Source: Cheilinus undulatus
Taxonomy: Eukaryota > Chordata > Actinopteri > Labriformes > Labridae
NCBI RefSeq assembly: GCF_018320785.1
Contig: NC_054884.1
Location: 20,771,667 to 20,835,666 of the forward strand
Direction: 5' to 3'
DNA length: 64,000 nucleotides
Shown here: piece by piece, positions 37,601 to 47,697 of the stretch
Numbering within the stretch: the stretch's first letter is position 1
Layout: every line of letters starts with the position of its first letter
Notes under the pieces: model-generated
What the model was told of the DNA's origin: nothing
The model's database searches: none
The model's input: the letters and a program-made list of their open reading frames with translations, nothing else
Position numbers and translations under genes: made by a program

Positions 37601-40600
37601 TGAGGTATCTTCTATTTTTTCCCTGCACCACAAGCATTTATTGGTCAAACTAGACAGTAAAATTATAAATGAAGAGCCATATTTACTTTGTTGTAGCATA
37701 TATGTACACATTGGTAGAATAAGCTTGAAATCTGTTTCTTGGTTGAATCAGATGAAGACCACGGGCTAAAATGTGTCTGTTTAATAAAGTTGTTCCCCAG
37801 ACTTCTACTCTTTAAGAAGCTTTCTGTTTCCATGTCATTCAAAATGTTGCAGGGAAAGTTTACAAGCTCAAATTTACTCAAAATGCAGATATCTAGGATA
37901 TCTAGTGAGTTTTTTTTAGTACAATATACATATGAGAGGTAGAAATATATATCCAACAAAATAAACTTGTCTGATCATGGAGGGTTCCTTTAAAAGTTAT
38001 TTTTGTTAGCCTGTTCACATTGTAAACATTGTCAAAAAATGTAATTCTGTTTAAAGAAAAGGGAATTACATTTTGAAAAGGCTGTATAGCACTACTGAAA
38101 AAAAAAATTTCATATGGGTTGTTATTCTTCAGGTTAGAAATAAAATATGGTTATCACAGATTAACCTTACATCAGACCATGATTTTCCTCACCTCCATGG
38201 GCACCCCAGTGGGATTTAGTTTCCTGTTTTTGATTTATATTTTACATACCAACTTTTCTGAAATTGGGTTTTGCTATTCACTGAAATTAAGATTCATTCG
38301 TGGAGCAAAAACATGTTGTTTGCAAACTATTTAAAAAGAAATATGAGATAAAAATAAGAACTACTCAAATTAAAAGAATGACGTAAGAAGTGACTGAACT
38401 TACAGTAATGAATGATTCACTGGCAGCAAGTTTAAAGCAGGCCTTATTATGTAGCGTGATAAGAGACTGAACTCCAAACTAGAAGGTGATGTGAATGAAA
38501 AAATATCAGCACAACTTGAATGCTGCATTATTTATTAGAGAGTCAGTCTTCTCGGGAGAGAGAGGCAGTTTTTCTTTGACTTTGTGCATGACTGAACTCT
38601 CCAATCATGATGTGGATGGAGCAGAGTAGACATGATTACATGATCAAAGTTTATGCCTTTAAATAATACATTTACTGTATATGGTACATTCAAAATATGC
38701 TTTTAATAATAGATTTTATTGTAGGGTTCTATTTGCAAGTTTTCTTGGGAAGTAGAAATAGCACTTTATACTTTATATGTGAGTCAGAACACTCACTTTG
38801 GCTTGGTCTACTTACAAGTCTGCCATTATAACTCTTAACACAGTGGAGGTGCATCTCTGCAGTGAATGGCCAGAAAACAGTCAGATAGAAAATTACCTCT
38901 GTAGAAACTCGTTGGTGCTTATATTATCAGTTTCTGCTGTGGAAACGGTTCCATAAAAACAATAAAAATATGACATTTCCTCAAAGTGAATGATGATAAA
39001 CTAATGCATACAATTATTGTAATGCACAGCACTGCACAAACTCCTAATGTGCTAAGAACGACCTGTCAGAGACTAGGGGACAGAGTGTGGGTCACTTGAT
39101 CTAAGGTTACAGAACAGTTATATTTAGTTTTGACCTAAGGGTCACTCACGTTCTTGCCTATCTTTAGTTTTGGCAAGCTCAGCGGCTCAATGTGAAAACA
39201 TGTCTACATGGCTGCTTTCTTAATGTGGAAGCAGCCAAATATTTTAATGTGTAAGACGAATCAAAGCTAAAATTCATAAACACAAAATACATGTAAAACT
39301 TCAGTATTTATAGACCTTACAAACTTCTGAAGTACTGTATAACATTACTCAACACAACTGGGGCTTAGCAGTACTGATGAAAGCTCCTGTGATTAGTTTT
39401 TTACTAGTTATGAAACATACCCAAACCAATGCTGATGCCACAAAATGAACCACAGAGGCAAATATTATCAAGAGCTTGAAGATTGGCTTGAAAATGATGC
39501 CGCAGGGTTAATGTCAGACTATATAAGCACACTTCCAAAACAGCACTTTTTCTTTTTCATTTTCTACAACACAAAGAGATATACGCTCAATTCTGAGGAC
39601 CGGAGAGGGGCTCCAACTCTGAATATTTTTTTACACGGATTTACTATATGAAGAAGAGATAACACATTATTGTGCATTCAGAAATTCCAAAACATTCTGG
39701 CTGCAGGCCACTGTCTTACATAGTAACATGAACTATGTAGCTAGTGAGGCTTTATTTGCTTAAGCTGAAGCTAGTGAAGCTAAAGCAAGCCTCCAGTGGC
39801 ATAACTACTTTAAAAACAGGTCCATACATAATTTAATTCCTGATTAATTAGACATCTGACCTTTTTTGCTGTTGCTCACATTATAGACTGGTCAACATTC
39901 CTGAATTAAAACAGAAAAAAAGGTCAGATGACCAGTCTATAATGTTAGAAATGTTGGTATTTGTGAATAAAGTTATGTATATTTTTTTGAACACCTGAAA
40001 CGTTGTACCAGCAAATTACATCACTTCCATTCTGACAGAGGCACCATCACATCAAAGGTCTGCAAGAGAGGGCATCTGAGATCTCTGGTCTACAACCTGA
40101 CCCTTCTGATAAATGCTGCCTTATGATATAAATAAGGTGGTCAAATAATTCAAAATCGCCAATATTCTCAGAATTTCTGTAGTAAATCACTATTTTGGAT
40201 TTTTGTTCTGTCTTAAACTAAGGTAAATTGACTTACTAGTTGGATTCCGACATGCTTTTATTTTGAAATACAATAAGTACCTTTGGGTAGATCAAAAATT
40301 ATGACACAAACTTAACCAGTGATATCCCTAGATATGAAGCATATGGCACATTTGTATATTCTCTCATTGTGTACAGACAATGAAGTAGATGTAAATATGG
40401 ACAGAAATGTTCATATCTGCCTATATAATAATGAACTTTTGAAGCTGTTAAAGTGTTATATAATACCAATGATACAATGCATCCACAATGAATTAATATT
40501 TAATTTTTTGTAAATAGTAAAGCAAAGAATATGATTGAGAACTGCTCTTTTTGTAATGTGTCTGTAATTTGTAATGGTTTTGTTATTTTGTGTAAACATT

Positions 40601-43600
40601 CATCATGAATTGGTGCAATGCAAAGAAAGACGGAGCACATTGTGTTGCCCTGTGTATAAGATATGCAATAAAATAAAAGTTTTACTTAATTTGACTTGCA
40701 GGATAAAATCAGCCAGGAGAGTTTCTAAAAGTTCCTCATTGAAGCCTTAAGCAAAATAAAGCTTTATGGCTGTAAAGGCATAATTGAGTGTACTTCATTT
40801 TGTCAAAAATATGCCCAGATGGTTCTAAAAGGCAAAGTAACATCCTGATCTGCCCTTCAGCATCCTGATCCAGCTGACAGCTTCAGACAGTAACCTTGTT
40901 CATCACCACAACAGGGAGCACTTTGCCTACCGCTGCATTTCACACCGTGACAGAGTGGCACAGAGAGGAGAAATGGAATTGATGCACCACTTTATGTTAA
41001 TACAGTCTGAATTCTTACACTTTATTACTTCTGCCATGGAGAAAAACAGAAATGTGGAAGCATCTGTGCACGAAGTTAATGATAAAGGGTAAAAATAAAA
41101 AACTGTTGACATTTTTAAAGAATAAAATAAGGAAGATATTTTACTTACAGATGTATGAGTGCTTTCAAGCCCCGGAAAGCAAATGGAGATATTGATGCAA
41201 TTCTGTTGTTTTCAATAAATCTGCAAATTAAAAGATAAATTGTTGACAATTACATATGACTGTAAGATGCATTTGACACCAGCAGTGATAAACTTCTGCA
41301 GAAATTCCCAGGTTTGAGAGATGTTTATGGGATGCCTCAATAGCCCAAATAACACTTTGAGAAAAAGACTAAAAAGGCCCTGTAATCTAACATGTGCTTC
41401 TTGTTATTTTGGCTAATTATGCTTCTGCTCATGCTGCTTTTTTGAATTCTGTTAAACTTTGTGTTACATGAGGCCAGGATACTTTATGAACAACTAAGAA
41501 TCATAAAAATGCAGGTCGTCCTCCCTAATCAGGCAACATAACAGTAAACACGTGTGGTTGAAATGTGAGAGTGGCTTTAAAAGATCAGCTTGCATGCTAA
41601 ATCTGCTCTACTTTTAGTGTAACAATGCAAAGATACTTGAAAACTAAGACAGTAAATATCATAAGACCTTTTTACTTGTTGTGGCAGTAAAATAATGATT
41701 TAGATTGATGTTGATTACTTTATTGCTTAACATTCCGTCCTGTAAGCACATAACAGAAAATATGCTACTTGCTCTGCATTTTATGACCCTTAACTTCACC
41801 AGTACAGTCTTTATAGCAAGTGTGTATAATTTTCAGAAAAATTACTCACAAATATTCCAAATGAGGTAAACCCAGGAATGCATCCTCATCTATCAGGTCA
41901 AAGGAATTTGCAGTGAACAATCTGTGAAGAAAAAACAGCAAACACCATTTTTATTTCAAGATACTATTCAAGGAATTTAATGGCAATTCCCTTGTTGTTG
42001 TTTCATATGATTTATTCCAACACAGCTATGTCCCAGTGCACAAAGCAAGGGCTATAATTTCACAGTTTGATGAGTTTGGTGTGGACAAATTGTAAAACCT
42101 GCTACATTTGTATATTCTTTTTTATTTCTCTAGATTTTTTTGTATTTATTGGACATATTATTTGCAGATTTCTTCCTTCTATCCTCGTGCTTACACTCTA
42201 TATACCCCTGCCCCCACACACACAAGGATTACTACAGTATTGCTGTTTCTGATTCAACATTAGTATGCCTTTAACAGAGGAAAGTAAGATTGAATGATAG
42301 TGTGAGAGTTACTTACACACAACAGACTCATTCTACCCACAGTGTGTGGCTCCAGAATGAATGAAATGAATCAGAGACATGGCAGATCACTCCTACATGT
42401 TTTCTATGAATTGAATGAAAGAGAGAAACGGATGCCTCATCCCACGTTTCTGAGTCACCCTTGAAACCAGTGCAGTCATAATGATGTCCACGATTTTCAC
42501 TGTGAACTGTATCTGTAGTTAAAAATCCTATGATTGTAACTTGTACAGTTTTACTTTGAGCCACTTATCATATGTGGGTTTTCATATTGCCATTTAGAGT
42601 AGAACAACTGCCTAGCAGTCAGTTACATGGCTCCAAAAGGTTAACAATTGTATTATGGTGAAAAGATGGTGGTGGGTGAAGAAAAAGGGCCAAGGGGTTT
42701 GTGCAGTTTTAACAAAGTCCACCTGAGTATTCTTGAGAAGATGCATTCAAGGAATGCACATCAAGTCAGTGGGCCTTTGACCTATGGCCCTAGATCTAAT
42801 CTTTTCATCATCATGTCTGAGTGGATATTTGTTCAAAATTTGAACAAAATCCATAAGCCTTCTTGGGATATTGGTTTCACAAGCAATAAATAAACATGAC
42901 ACCCAGTGGCCTGGACCTTTAACCTCTAGAATTTAGGTAGTTCTTTCTTGTATCAGAGTTGACATTCTTGCAAAGTCTGAAGGAAATCCATCCAATCAAT
43001 CTAGATGTATTGCATTCAAATGTAAGGGCCCACTGCCCTGTGACTATTAACCTACAGCCTACAAAATCGAATCTTTTCACTATCGCTTCAGAGTTGACAG
43101 TAGCGCACACTCTGAAGAAAATCAGTCAGTCTTCTAAAGATAGCAGGTTGGCTAGCCAAGCAACAAATGTTGCATCATTTTTTACAAATATACATGCATG
43201 TTGATGTATTTTTAAAGCATAATTTCCCCATTTATGAGCAATATTTTTACTATGGTTAAATTGAATTTGCTTGCATTTTTTCGCAGCGCTGGGCTATACC
43301 ATTTGGACATTTTTTAGGGAAGAGTTGAGGCCCCCTGAATTTAGTTACTCTATTTGATACAAATTTTAGTCTGTTGACCCATTTTGTTGCTTTTGGTTTA
43401 ATAATGACACTAATTACTAAGAAAAAATTGATTAAAAAAAACAAGCTTTTAATAGCAGGCTCCTCAGGGGCGCCCCCCTACTGTGGGCCCGGGTAATCAG
43501 TACCCTTTCCCCCCCTAGGCTATGCCCCTGTGTGCGAAGTTTGAATATTAAATCCATCAAACTTATTTTGAGATATTGGGTTCTCAAGTAAGAGATGAGC

Positions 43601-46149
43601 ATGAGTTCAAACTACTTTGACCTTTGATATATGACTCTCAAAATCAAATGAGTTCATCCTTGAGTCAGAGTGGACATTTGTGCAAATTTTGAAGAAAACT
43701 CATTATTATTAGTAAGACTTTGCATTCACTAGCCTGGGTGGACAGAGGATAAACAGATGGAGAGAAGGAAAAGCCAAAAACATAATGCCTCCGGCACTGA
43801 AGCTAAAAGATCTATCATTTCATTCAAAAACCACTGAAGCCCTTAAGGCAGATACATCTATGCATTTCTCTTTACTCTGAATAATCGCTGGCTGTTTTCT
43901 TAAGATCTTAACTTATTTAGGATATTATCTTGAACACTATGTGAACAAAAGTATATTGGCACACCTGTTAATTACTGAATTCAGGTGTTTCAATCAGACT
44001 GATTGCCACAGGAGTATAAAATCAAGCACCTAGCCATGCAGTCTACGTTTGCAAACATTTGTGATACAAATTGGCCGTTCTGAAGAGCTCAGTGACTTCA
44101 AGCGTGACAATGTGGTGGATGCCACTTTTGCAATAAAATGGTTTGTGTAATTTATCCTGGCTGGATATTCTACAGTCAACTGTATGTGATATAAGAAAGT
44201 GGAAGCGTTTAGGAACAACAATAACTCAGCCACACAGCAGAAGACCAGGTAAAGTTGCTGAGTGATGCCAACAGCTGCTGAGGTGTATGGTGCATAAATC
44301 TTCAGTGAAGGGCAATCTTATTGCTTCAGCATACCAAGACATTTTGGACAATACTATGATTTTAACTTTGAAGACCCTTTTCTATTCCAACGTAACTGTG
44401 CCCAAGTGCACAGACAAGGGCAATACAGACATGGTTTGATGAGTTCGGTAGGGAAGAGCTTGACTTCCTGCACAGAGCCTTGACCTCAGCTCCATCAAGA
44501 CCTTTGGGATGAACTAGAACAGAGATTGCGTGTCAGGCTTCTTGTCTAGCATCAGTGCCTGACCTCATAAATGCTCTACAGAATGAATGGGCATAAATTT
44601 CCACATAAACACTCCAAAACCTTGTGGAAGGCCTTCCAAGAAGAGTGGAAGATGTTTTAGCTGCAACTTGAGGGCCTACCTCATATGTATATGTCATTAC
44701 AGTCCCTGTCAGTGTAATGGTTAGGCGGATGACAACATTTTTCTTATCAGTACAGTGTAACAACACTTGTTATCCAGCGTTACCGAGTTCATTTCTCAAC
44801 ATTTTAAGAGAATGACTGAAATTTACAACTTATTCCAGGAAACCCCTGTTTTAGTCAGAGCTAAAAAAAGATAAAGAAGTCTCAAGAAAACAACAAAAGT
44901 TCTGGGGAAGACAGCAAGATGAAATGCATGCGTGGATGTCCTCTTAAAGCCTCTGTTAAAGACGTCCCATTTAAAGGGTCTTAATTTCAATATGTTGAAG
45001 TGCTGAAAATCTTCCAGTCTTTTTTAGCTGAAGCAATCATGCAACACTGGCCTTGCACACCCCTCTCTGTTAGCCACAGAGAAGCTCCATTGATTACTAT
45101 GTACTCTAATTGGGGTTAAGATACTCCAGGTCACCTTTGCAGTAAATAATACAAGAGGAAGGTTGAAGCTATTCATTCACTTTACCCACTTTACCGCTTA
45201 TATTCAGCGTCCGTCTGCACATAAGCCTTCATGCACATTCACACCGATTTAATGCCAACTGAGTACATGGAAAAACTGATGCCAGGAAAACATTTTGTAC
45301 TGAAACAAAGTGTGATTGGAGAATGCTATTAATAGTGACTTCACTGTTTATAAGACATTTCTACATCATCTCCAGTCCTACAAAGATGTGCAATAATGGA
45401 TGTCTTACGTAATCCTTGTAGTCTTGGTTTTAATCAGGATTTCTGGATGCTTTGGTCAAACAGAGCATGTTCAATATTTACCCCAGGCTTTCTACAGTAT
45501 GTCTCGCCTGCACATGCACACACAGCCTCTCCCTCCACAGCTCCTGCTGTTATATTTGCTGTGGCCATGTGGTGTATTGCATAATCCTGACACCATTACA
45601 GAGAATCCCCCCTTTAAATCTGCATATCAGACTGGAGATAAAGAAGTCGTCTGGAGGGTGGGGGAGACGCTGCCTCATTGTTTAAACATTGTGAAATATT
45701 GAGTGCAATTCTAAATAGCTAGGTAGATAGCTAGATAAAAAGATAGATAGATACTCACAGTAGTTGCAGGGCAGGTGTGTGAACAAAGCTTCCTCCTGTG
45801 ATTTCATTAAACCCAGATTTGACAAAAGATCTGAATAGATGCAGAAAATGTTAAATAATAAATATGAGACCAAATTGGGACATGAGCATTTCTTAAAGCT
45901 TCCTCTAGCAACACACCATTATAAATTTCACAATAAAAGTCTGATGTGGTGCATCAATACTTACAGTGAAACGACGTCTGGGGGGAAAGTATGAGGTACA
46001 GATCGGACGTTCTCACACAGGGCGTTATCTTTGGTGCAGGTACATCCAACGGGGCATCTGGGCTGTCTCACCCTCCTTCCGTCTGCTAGTACCAGGCTGA
46101 CAGCAGCGACCCACACCAGGAGCGTCCATCCTCTGCCCGGGTATCCCAT
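28316..46149 (-). CDS. lgi1: LGI1, leucine-rich glioma-inactivated protein 1 (complete, 10 coding exons)
   Basis: Exons on the minus strand: 46149-45965, 45830-45759, 41921-41850, 41220-41149, 35886-35815, 35088-34919, 34826-34662, 33301-33081, 32337-32091 and 28665-28316. Total 1626 nt, 541 residues plus TAA; human LGI1 has 557. Order: signal peptide (about 1-24), LRRNT with C32/C36/C38/C45, four LRRs each in a 72-nt phase-2 exon (62-157), LRRCT (about 159-214), then the seven-bladed EPTP propeller to the C-terminus. LGI1 is secreted by neurons, binds ADAM22/ADAM23 and organises AMPA receptors and Kv1 channels; human loss causes lateral temporal epilepsy. The start is the ATG at 46149, since the open frame upstream has no other ATG before a stop. 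Two introns (after exons 8 and 9) have no human counterpart. Teleosts can carry lgi1a and lgi1b; I cannot tell which copy this is. Confidence 0.96.
29395..29845 (+). mobile_element. Internally deleted non-LTR retrotransposon (LGI1 intron 9)
   Basis: Encodes [27 protein letters not shown] and [10 protein letters not shown], the start of a fish LINE endonuclease domain. It then jumps to a 3' tail, ACAATGCAATGACAATAAA, ending in TCTATCTATC-type repeats. The reverse transcriptase is missing. Confidence 0.6.
29957..30545. mobile_element. MITE with GTGGGGCTT termini
   Basis: Left end CCTGTGGGGCTTCTCTATTAC and the reverse complement of the right end CCAGTGGGGCTTTTCCACTAC are imperfect inverted repeats. 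Further GC-rich inverted similarity (CGGTTTGACACGGCATGG / CATGGCTTGGTTTGGCTCGG) lies inside. No coding. Confidence 0.6.
30921..31874. repeat. Foldback element, about 950 bp (LGI1 intron 9)
   Basis: Left arm from CCTGGATGCAGCAGAGGACC pairs with the right arm ending GGTCCTCGGCTGCATCCAGG. Arms also share CTTCTTCGTTGTTTTCTCCG, TCTAATACCGGAAGTCA and GATTGGCTGGCTGGCC-like segments over roughly 200 bp or more. The centre is AT-rich with a CA/TA microsatellite. Confidence 0.75.
31218..31250 (+). repeat. (AC)n(AT)n microsatellite
   Basis: Alternating ACACACAC then ATATATAT in the loop of the foldback element. Confidence 0.85.
31975..32027 (+). mobile_element. hAT-like terminus fragment
   Basis: AAGGCTGGGAACCACTGCTT is the reverse of the common AGCAGTGGTTCCCAACC hAT end. 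Solo remnant. Confidence 0.4.
32091..32337 (-). CDS. lgi1: LGI1 coding exon 9 (EPTP)
   Basis: Acceptor TCATAG, donor GTGAGA, phase 1. Encodes [45 protein letters not shown] and [15 protein letters not shown]. The loop after LEI is about six residues shorter than in human. Confidence 0.94.
33081..33301 (-). CDS. lgi1: LGI1 coding exon 8 (EPTP)
   Basis: Acceptor ATTTAG, donor GTTAGT, ends in phase 0 after ADSSK. Encodes [27 protein letters not shown] and [11 protein letters not shown]. In human the last exon begins at this acceptor and runs to the stop. Confidence 0.94.
33675..34240 (+). mobile_element. Tc1-like relic interrupted by a TTAA-type MITE
   Basis: Left part TATGGGGCTGTTTTACAGGG to CAGTGAAGGCCAGTGTTA and right part TTTCAGTATATCAAGAC to GACAGTACTATGCCTTCAAC are adjacent in other copies of the family (compare 44310-44360). 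Here they are split by 447 bp. Confidence 0.65.
33742..34188. mobile_element. TTAA-targeting MITE nested in Tc1 relic
   Basis: Begins AGGGGACCC directly after TTAA (33738-33741) and ends at TTTA (34189-34192), a likely mutated TTAA duplicate. No transposase. piggyBac-like by target only. Confidence 0.5.
34662..34826 (-). CDS. lgi1: LGI1 coding exon 7 (start of EPTP propeller)
   Basis: Acceptor TTTTAG, donor GTGAGT. Encodes [34 protein letters not shown] and RTYDTVE, the first EPTP repeat. Confidence 0.94.
34919..35088 (-). CDS. lgi1: LGI1 coding exon 6 (LRRCT cap)
   Basis: Acceptor TCGCAG, donor GTATCC. Encodes [19 protein letters not shown] and [14 protein letters not shown] and ends QSFDCLAS. 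It holds the four LRRCT cysteines and the N-glycosylation sequon N182-A-T, equivalent to human N192. Confidence 0.94.
35815..35886 (-). CDS. lgi1: LGI1 coding exon 5 (LRR 4, 72 nt)
   Basis: Acceptor GATTAG, donor GTGAGT. Encodes [19 protein letters not shown] then ALTKV. Confidence 0.94.
36490..36735 (+). mobile_element. Tc1/mariner-type transposase relic (LGI1 intron 5)
   Basis: GGGACATCCCTACTTATTTC then AGCAAGACAATGCCAAGCCAC encode the DDE-region motif FQQDNAKPQ of a fish transposase. Broken frame, no ends seen. Confidence 0.55.
36786..36817. other. Perfect 13-bp hairpin
   Basis: TTGGGGTAGGCCA, loop AAGATA, TGGCCTACCCCAA. It lies next to a transposase relic and may be a transposon end. 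Confidence 0.6.
36985..37285 (+). repeat. Degenerate short tandem repeat (CCCATTTTTG-like)
   Basis: Repeated blocks such as GACCCATTTTTGCC, GCCCATTTTTGAC and AACCTATTTTTCC at irregular 25-35-bp spacing. Confidence 0.6.
37325..37989. mobile_element. TTAA-flanked MITE with ~115-bp inverted repeats
   Basis: TTAA at 37321-37324 and 37990-37993 flank ends AAGGAACCCTC and its inverse. Both arms share ACTCACTAGATATC, TGCAGATATC/TGCATTTTGAGTA and CATATGTATATTG segments in inverted order. No transposase in the centre. piggyBac-like by target site. Confidence 0.7.
39853..39944. other. Interleaved perfect inverted repeats
   Basis: Arm A (39853-39867, CATCTGACCTTTTTT) pairs with 39916-39930. Arm B (39879-39893, CATTATAGACTGGTC) pairs with 39930-39944. 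The order is A-B-A'-B', each a perfect 15-bp match. Confidence 0.75.
41149..41220 (-). CDS. lgi1: LGI1 coding exon 4 (LRR 3, 72 nt)
   Basis: Acceptor TTGCAG, donor GTAAGT. Encodes [19 protein letters not shown] then ALIHL. Confidence 0.94.
41850..41921 (-). CDS. lgi1: LGI1 coding exon 3 (LRR 2, 72 nt)
   Basis: Acceptor CACAG, donor GTGAGT. Encodes [19 protein letters not shown] then PHLEYL. Confidence 0.94.
42700..43810 (+). repeat. Degenerate dispersed/tandem repeat block (LGI1 intron 2)
   Basis: Units built on GACCTTTGA(T/C)(A/C)TATG, AAATCTAATC, TTCATC(A/C)T and TTTGAAGAAAA recur several times. The block ends AAACATAATGCCTCCGGCAC, a known fish repeat end. An unrelated 43200-43550 stretch splits it. 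Confidence 0.55.
43935..44757 (+). mobile_element. Tc1-like element, internally deleted (LGI1 intron 2)
   Basis: Starts CACTATGTGAACAAAAGTAT and ends near a decayed TACAGTG|TA. The 5' transposase region (AAGAGCTCAGTGACTTCAAG, GTGGAAGCGTTTAGGAAC) joins directly to the 3' part (GTGAAGGGCAATCTTATTGC). The central DDE region is lost. Confidence 0.75.
45759..45830 (-). CDS. lgi1: LGI1 coding exon 2 (LRR 1, 72 nt)
   Basis: Acceptor TTCAG, donor GTGAGT. Encodes [15 protein letters not shown] and the LRR consensus; 72-nt phase-2 module as in all LGI genes. Confidence 0.94.
45965..46149 (-). CDS. lgi1: LGI1 coding exon 1 (signal peptide and LRRNT)
   Basis: Encodes a signal peptide with hydrophobic core [13 protein letters not shown], then [19 protein letters not shown] and PPDVVS. 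Donor GTAAGT, phase 2. The upstream GTG at 46179 is in frame but has no reason to be preferred over the ATG. Confidence 0.93.
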
Positions 46150-47579
46150 TCCTTCTGTCCCGCTTGAGTACACCAACACTCCTGCACATGCAACTTCTCG
46201 GCCAAATCCTCCGGCAGTATCCTAGATGTACTAGTGTCCTGTTGTGATGATGGTAGCTGGTGTTGTTGTGCTCAGATGCAGGCTAGTGTCTATGCCTCTT
46301 GCGTCTCAATAGGACGGCACGGGTCCAGCGGATTCGTTCTGCAAGGCGCAGGATTACAAATGCGGGACATGAACACAAAATAGTCTCAGATTTATTTATG
46401 AAGAAAAAATTAACTACAATCAGAGCTGGAAAAAGACAAAATAGTTCAATTTCATAGTGAGTCTTGTACTCTTAATCCTGAAAGAAAACACAACAAAAGC
46501 AGCGTGAATTCCCGTGAGAGAGACAGAAAAGAGAAGAAAGAGAGAGCTGGAGGAGAGAGAGGGGAGGGGGGGAGGCCCTAAGGTGCGCTTTTTTAGCTGC
46601 ACTGCCAGCTATTATTTATGCGCGCTTCAGAGCCGTGCATGCTTAATGGGAAGCGGCTATTCATGAGGCTGTGTGCAAATACTGCACCTGCCTCACTCAT
46701 TCAGAGGCTTTTCTACCCTGCTTAGGCATAATAATGGCATTAAGTGTGAACAGAAGACTGCTTTAAAGTGTGTGGTTAAATTAAATATGACACATTAATT
46801 CAAGGACATTAAAAAAGTGGGAAAAGGAAAGTAAGACTCAATATCTTTCAAAATACAAAAAAAAATTGCCATTAAGTTAAAATAGGCTATTTATTGTTCT
46901 AATTAGCAGACAGGCGTTACGATAGGCTAGCTACAAAAACGATGCCATATTCATGATAGAAAACAGCAATGTATTTCGTAAATAATTCGTCCTTTTTTAA
47001 CACAGGATGCAAAGCATACTCTTCACTGCTTTTGACTCCCACTTCCGGTCTTTTCCAATTCCCACATTTACGCCTTTGTTGACTTCACGGGTCGTGGAAA
47101 AGTCGCGAAACACTGCATAGTCTGTTCCCAGACTGTCGTGAACTTTCCCCCCTGGCTGCCTTCCCTTATAACCCGAGGAAATTGTCCAGAAATCACATCA
47201 AATGGTACAATACTCTCTTTGTTTTGTAGTTCACAGGAATAACCCTTACACTGCAATTTAGGAAAATGGATCCTGAAAATGTCAATCTGCCAAATCGATG
47301 TAAAAGTGATCATTTATCCCAAAATGAACGCCCTGAGACTGGTGGTGAACTTTATAAAATGCAGTCACAAAAATATGAAAAGAACATGTAATAAAAATAG
47401 AAATACATGCAACTCAAAGAAGAGAAGTCATTTAGTCATTCAAATCATTCAGTATAAACCACACCAAAATAAAGTAGTCGTTCAGATTAACGATTTTGCA
47501 CCTTATTTAAATCCTGTACCACTATTTCTTTTAGAAGAATGAAGTTATTCACATTTTTTTCGGCCGAATACTTCAAAGT
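46150..47579. other. Head-to-head intergenic region LGI1 / FRA10AC1
   Basis: Contains the LGI1 5' UTR and promoter, a purine-rich GA tract near 46530-46575, and a small plus-strand open frame (47266-47391, listed separately). No TATA box can be assigned with confidence. Confidence 0.45.
47266..47391 (+). other. Small ORF, 41 codons, unrecognised
   Basis: ATG to TAA, encoding MDPENVNLPNRCKSDHL onward. The open frame extends upstream to a TAG that lies within a good acceptor (TTTGTTTTGTAG), and AATAAA overlaps the stop. It could be a terminal exon, a retroposed scrap or chance. The antisense frame is also open. Confidence 0.2.
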
Positions 47580-47660
47580 AGGCTAAACGTCATTATCACG
47601 CGCCTTCCTGCGTTGCGTCATCTTCCCGCGACGTAATTTCATTTTGTAAACATTGCAAGA
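47580..47660 (+). promoter_or_regulatory. fra10ac1: Putative FRA10AC1 promoter region
   Basis: A short GC- and CpG-enriched stretch with CRE-like TGACG/CGTCA cores (ACGTCATT, GCGTCATC, CGACGTAA) just upstream of the proposed first exon. No TATA box is evident. Inferred from position only. Confidence 0.3.
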
Positions 47661-47679
47661 AATTTACGTGTGGAAACTC

Positions 47680-47697
47680 ATGGATAATCTTGTAAAG
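47680..47697 (+). CDS. fra10ac1: FRA10AC1 proposed coding exon 1 (six codons, start ATG)
   Basis: ATGGATAATCTTGTAAAG followed by donor GTATCC. It is phase 0 and joins in frame to GTGCATGGA of exon 2, giving MDNLVK-VHGGGGYDSD. An in-frame TAA lies 33 nt upstream, so this is the first possible ATG. The exon is inferred, because exon 2 itself lacks an in-frame ATG at the human start position. Confidence 0.5.

Noticed and set aside
39445-39651. 68-codon frame with a protein-like start ([15 protein letters not shown])
   Set aside because: The second half degenerates to phenylalanine-rich low complexity; no homologue recognised and no splice context.
46150-46179. GTG-initiated extension of LGI1
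   Set aside because: The ATG at 46149 gives a proper signal peptide and is the first ATG in the frame; no reason to use GTG.
47068-47313. 81-codon minus-strand frame upstream of LGI1
   Set aside because: It does not connect to LGI1 exon 1 by splice sites, shows no known domain and overlaps the plus-strand ORF; left as noise.
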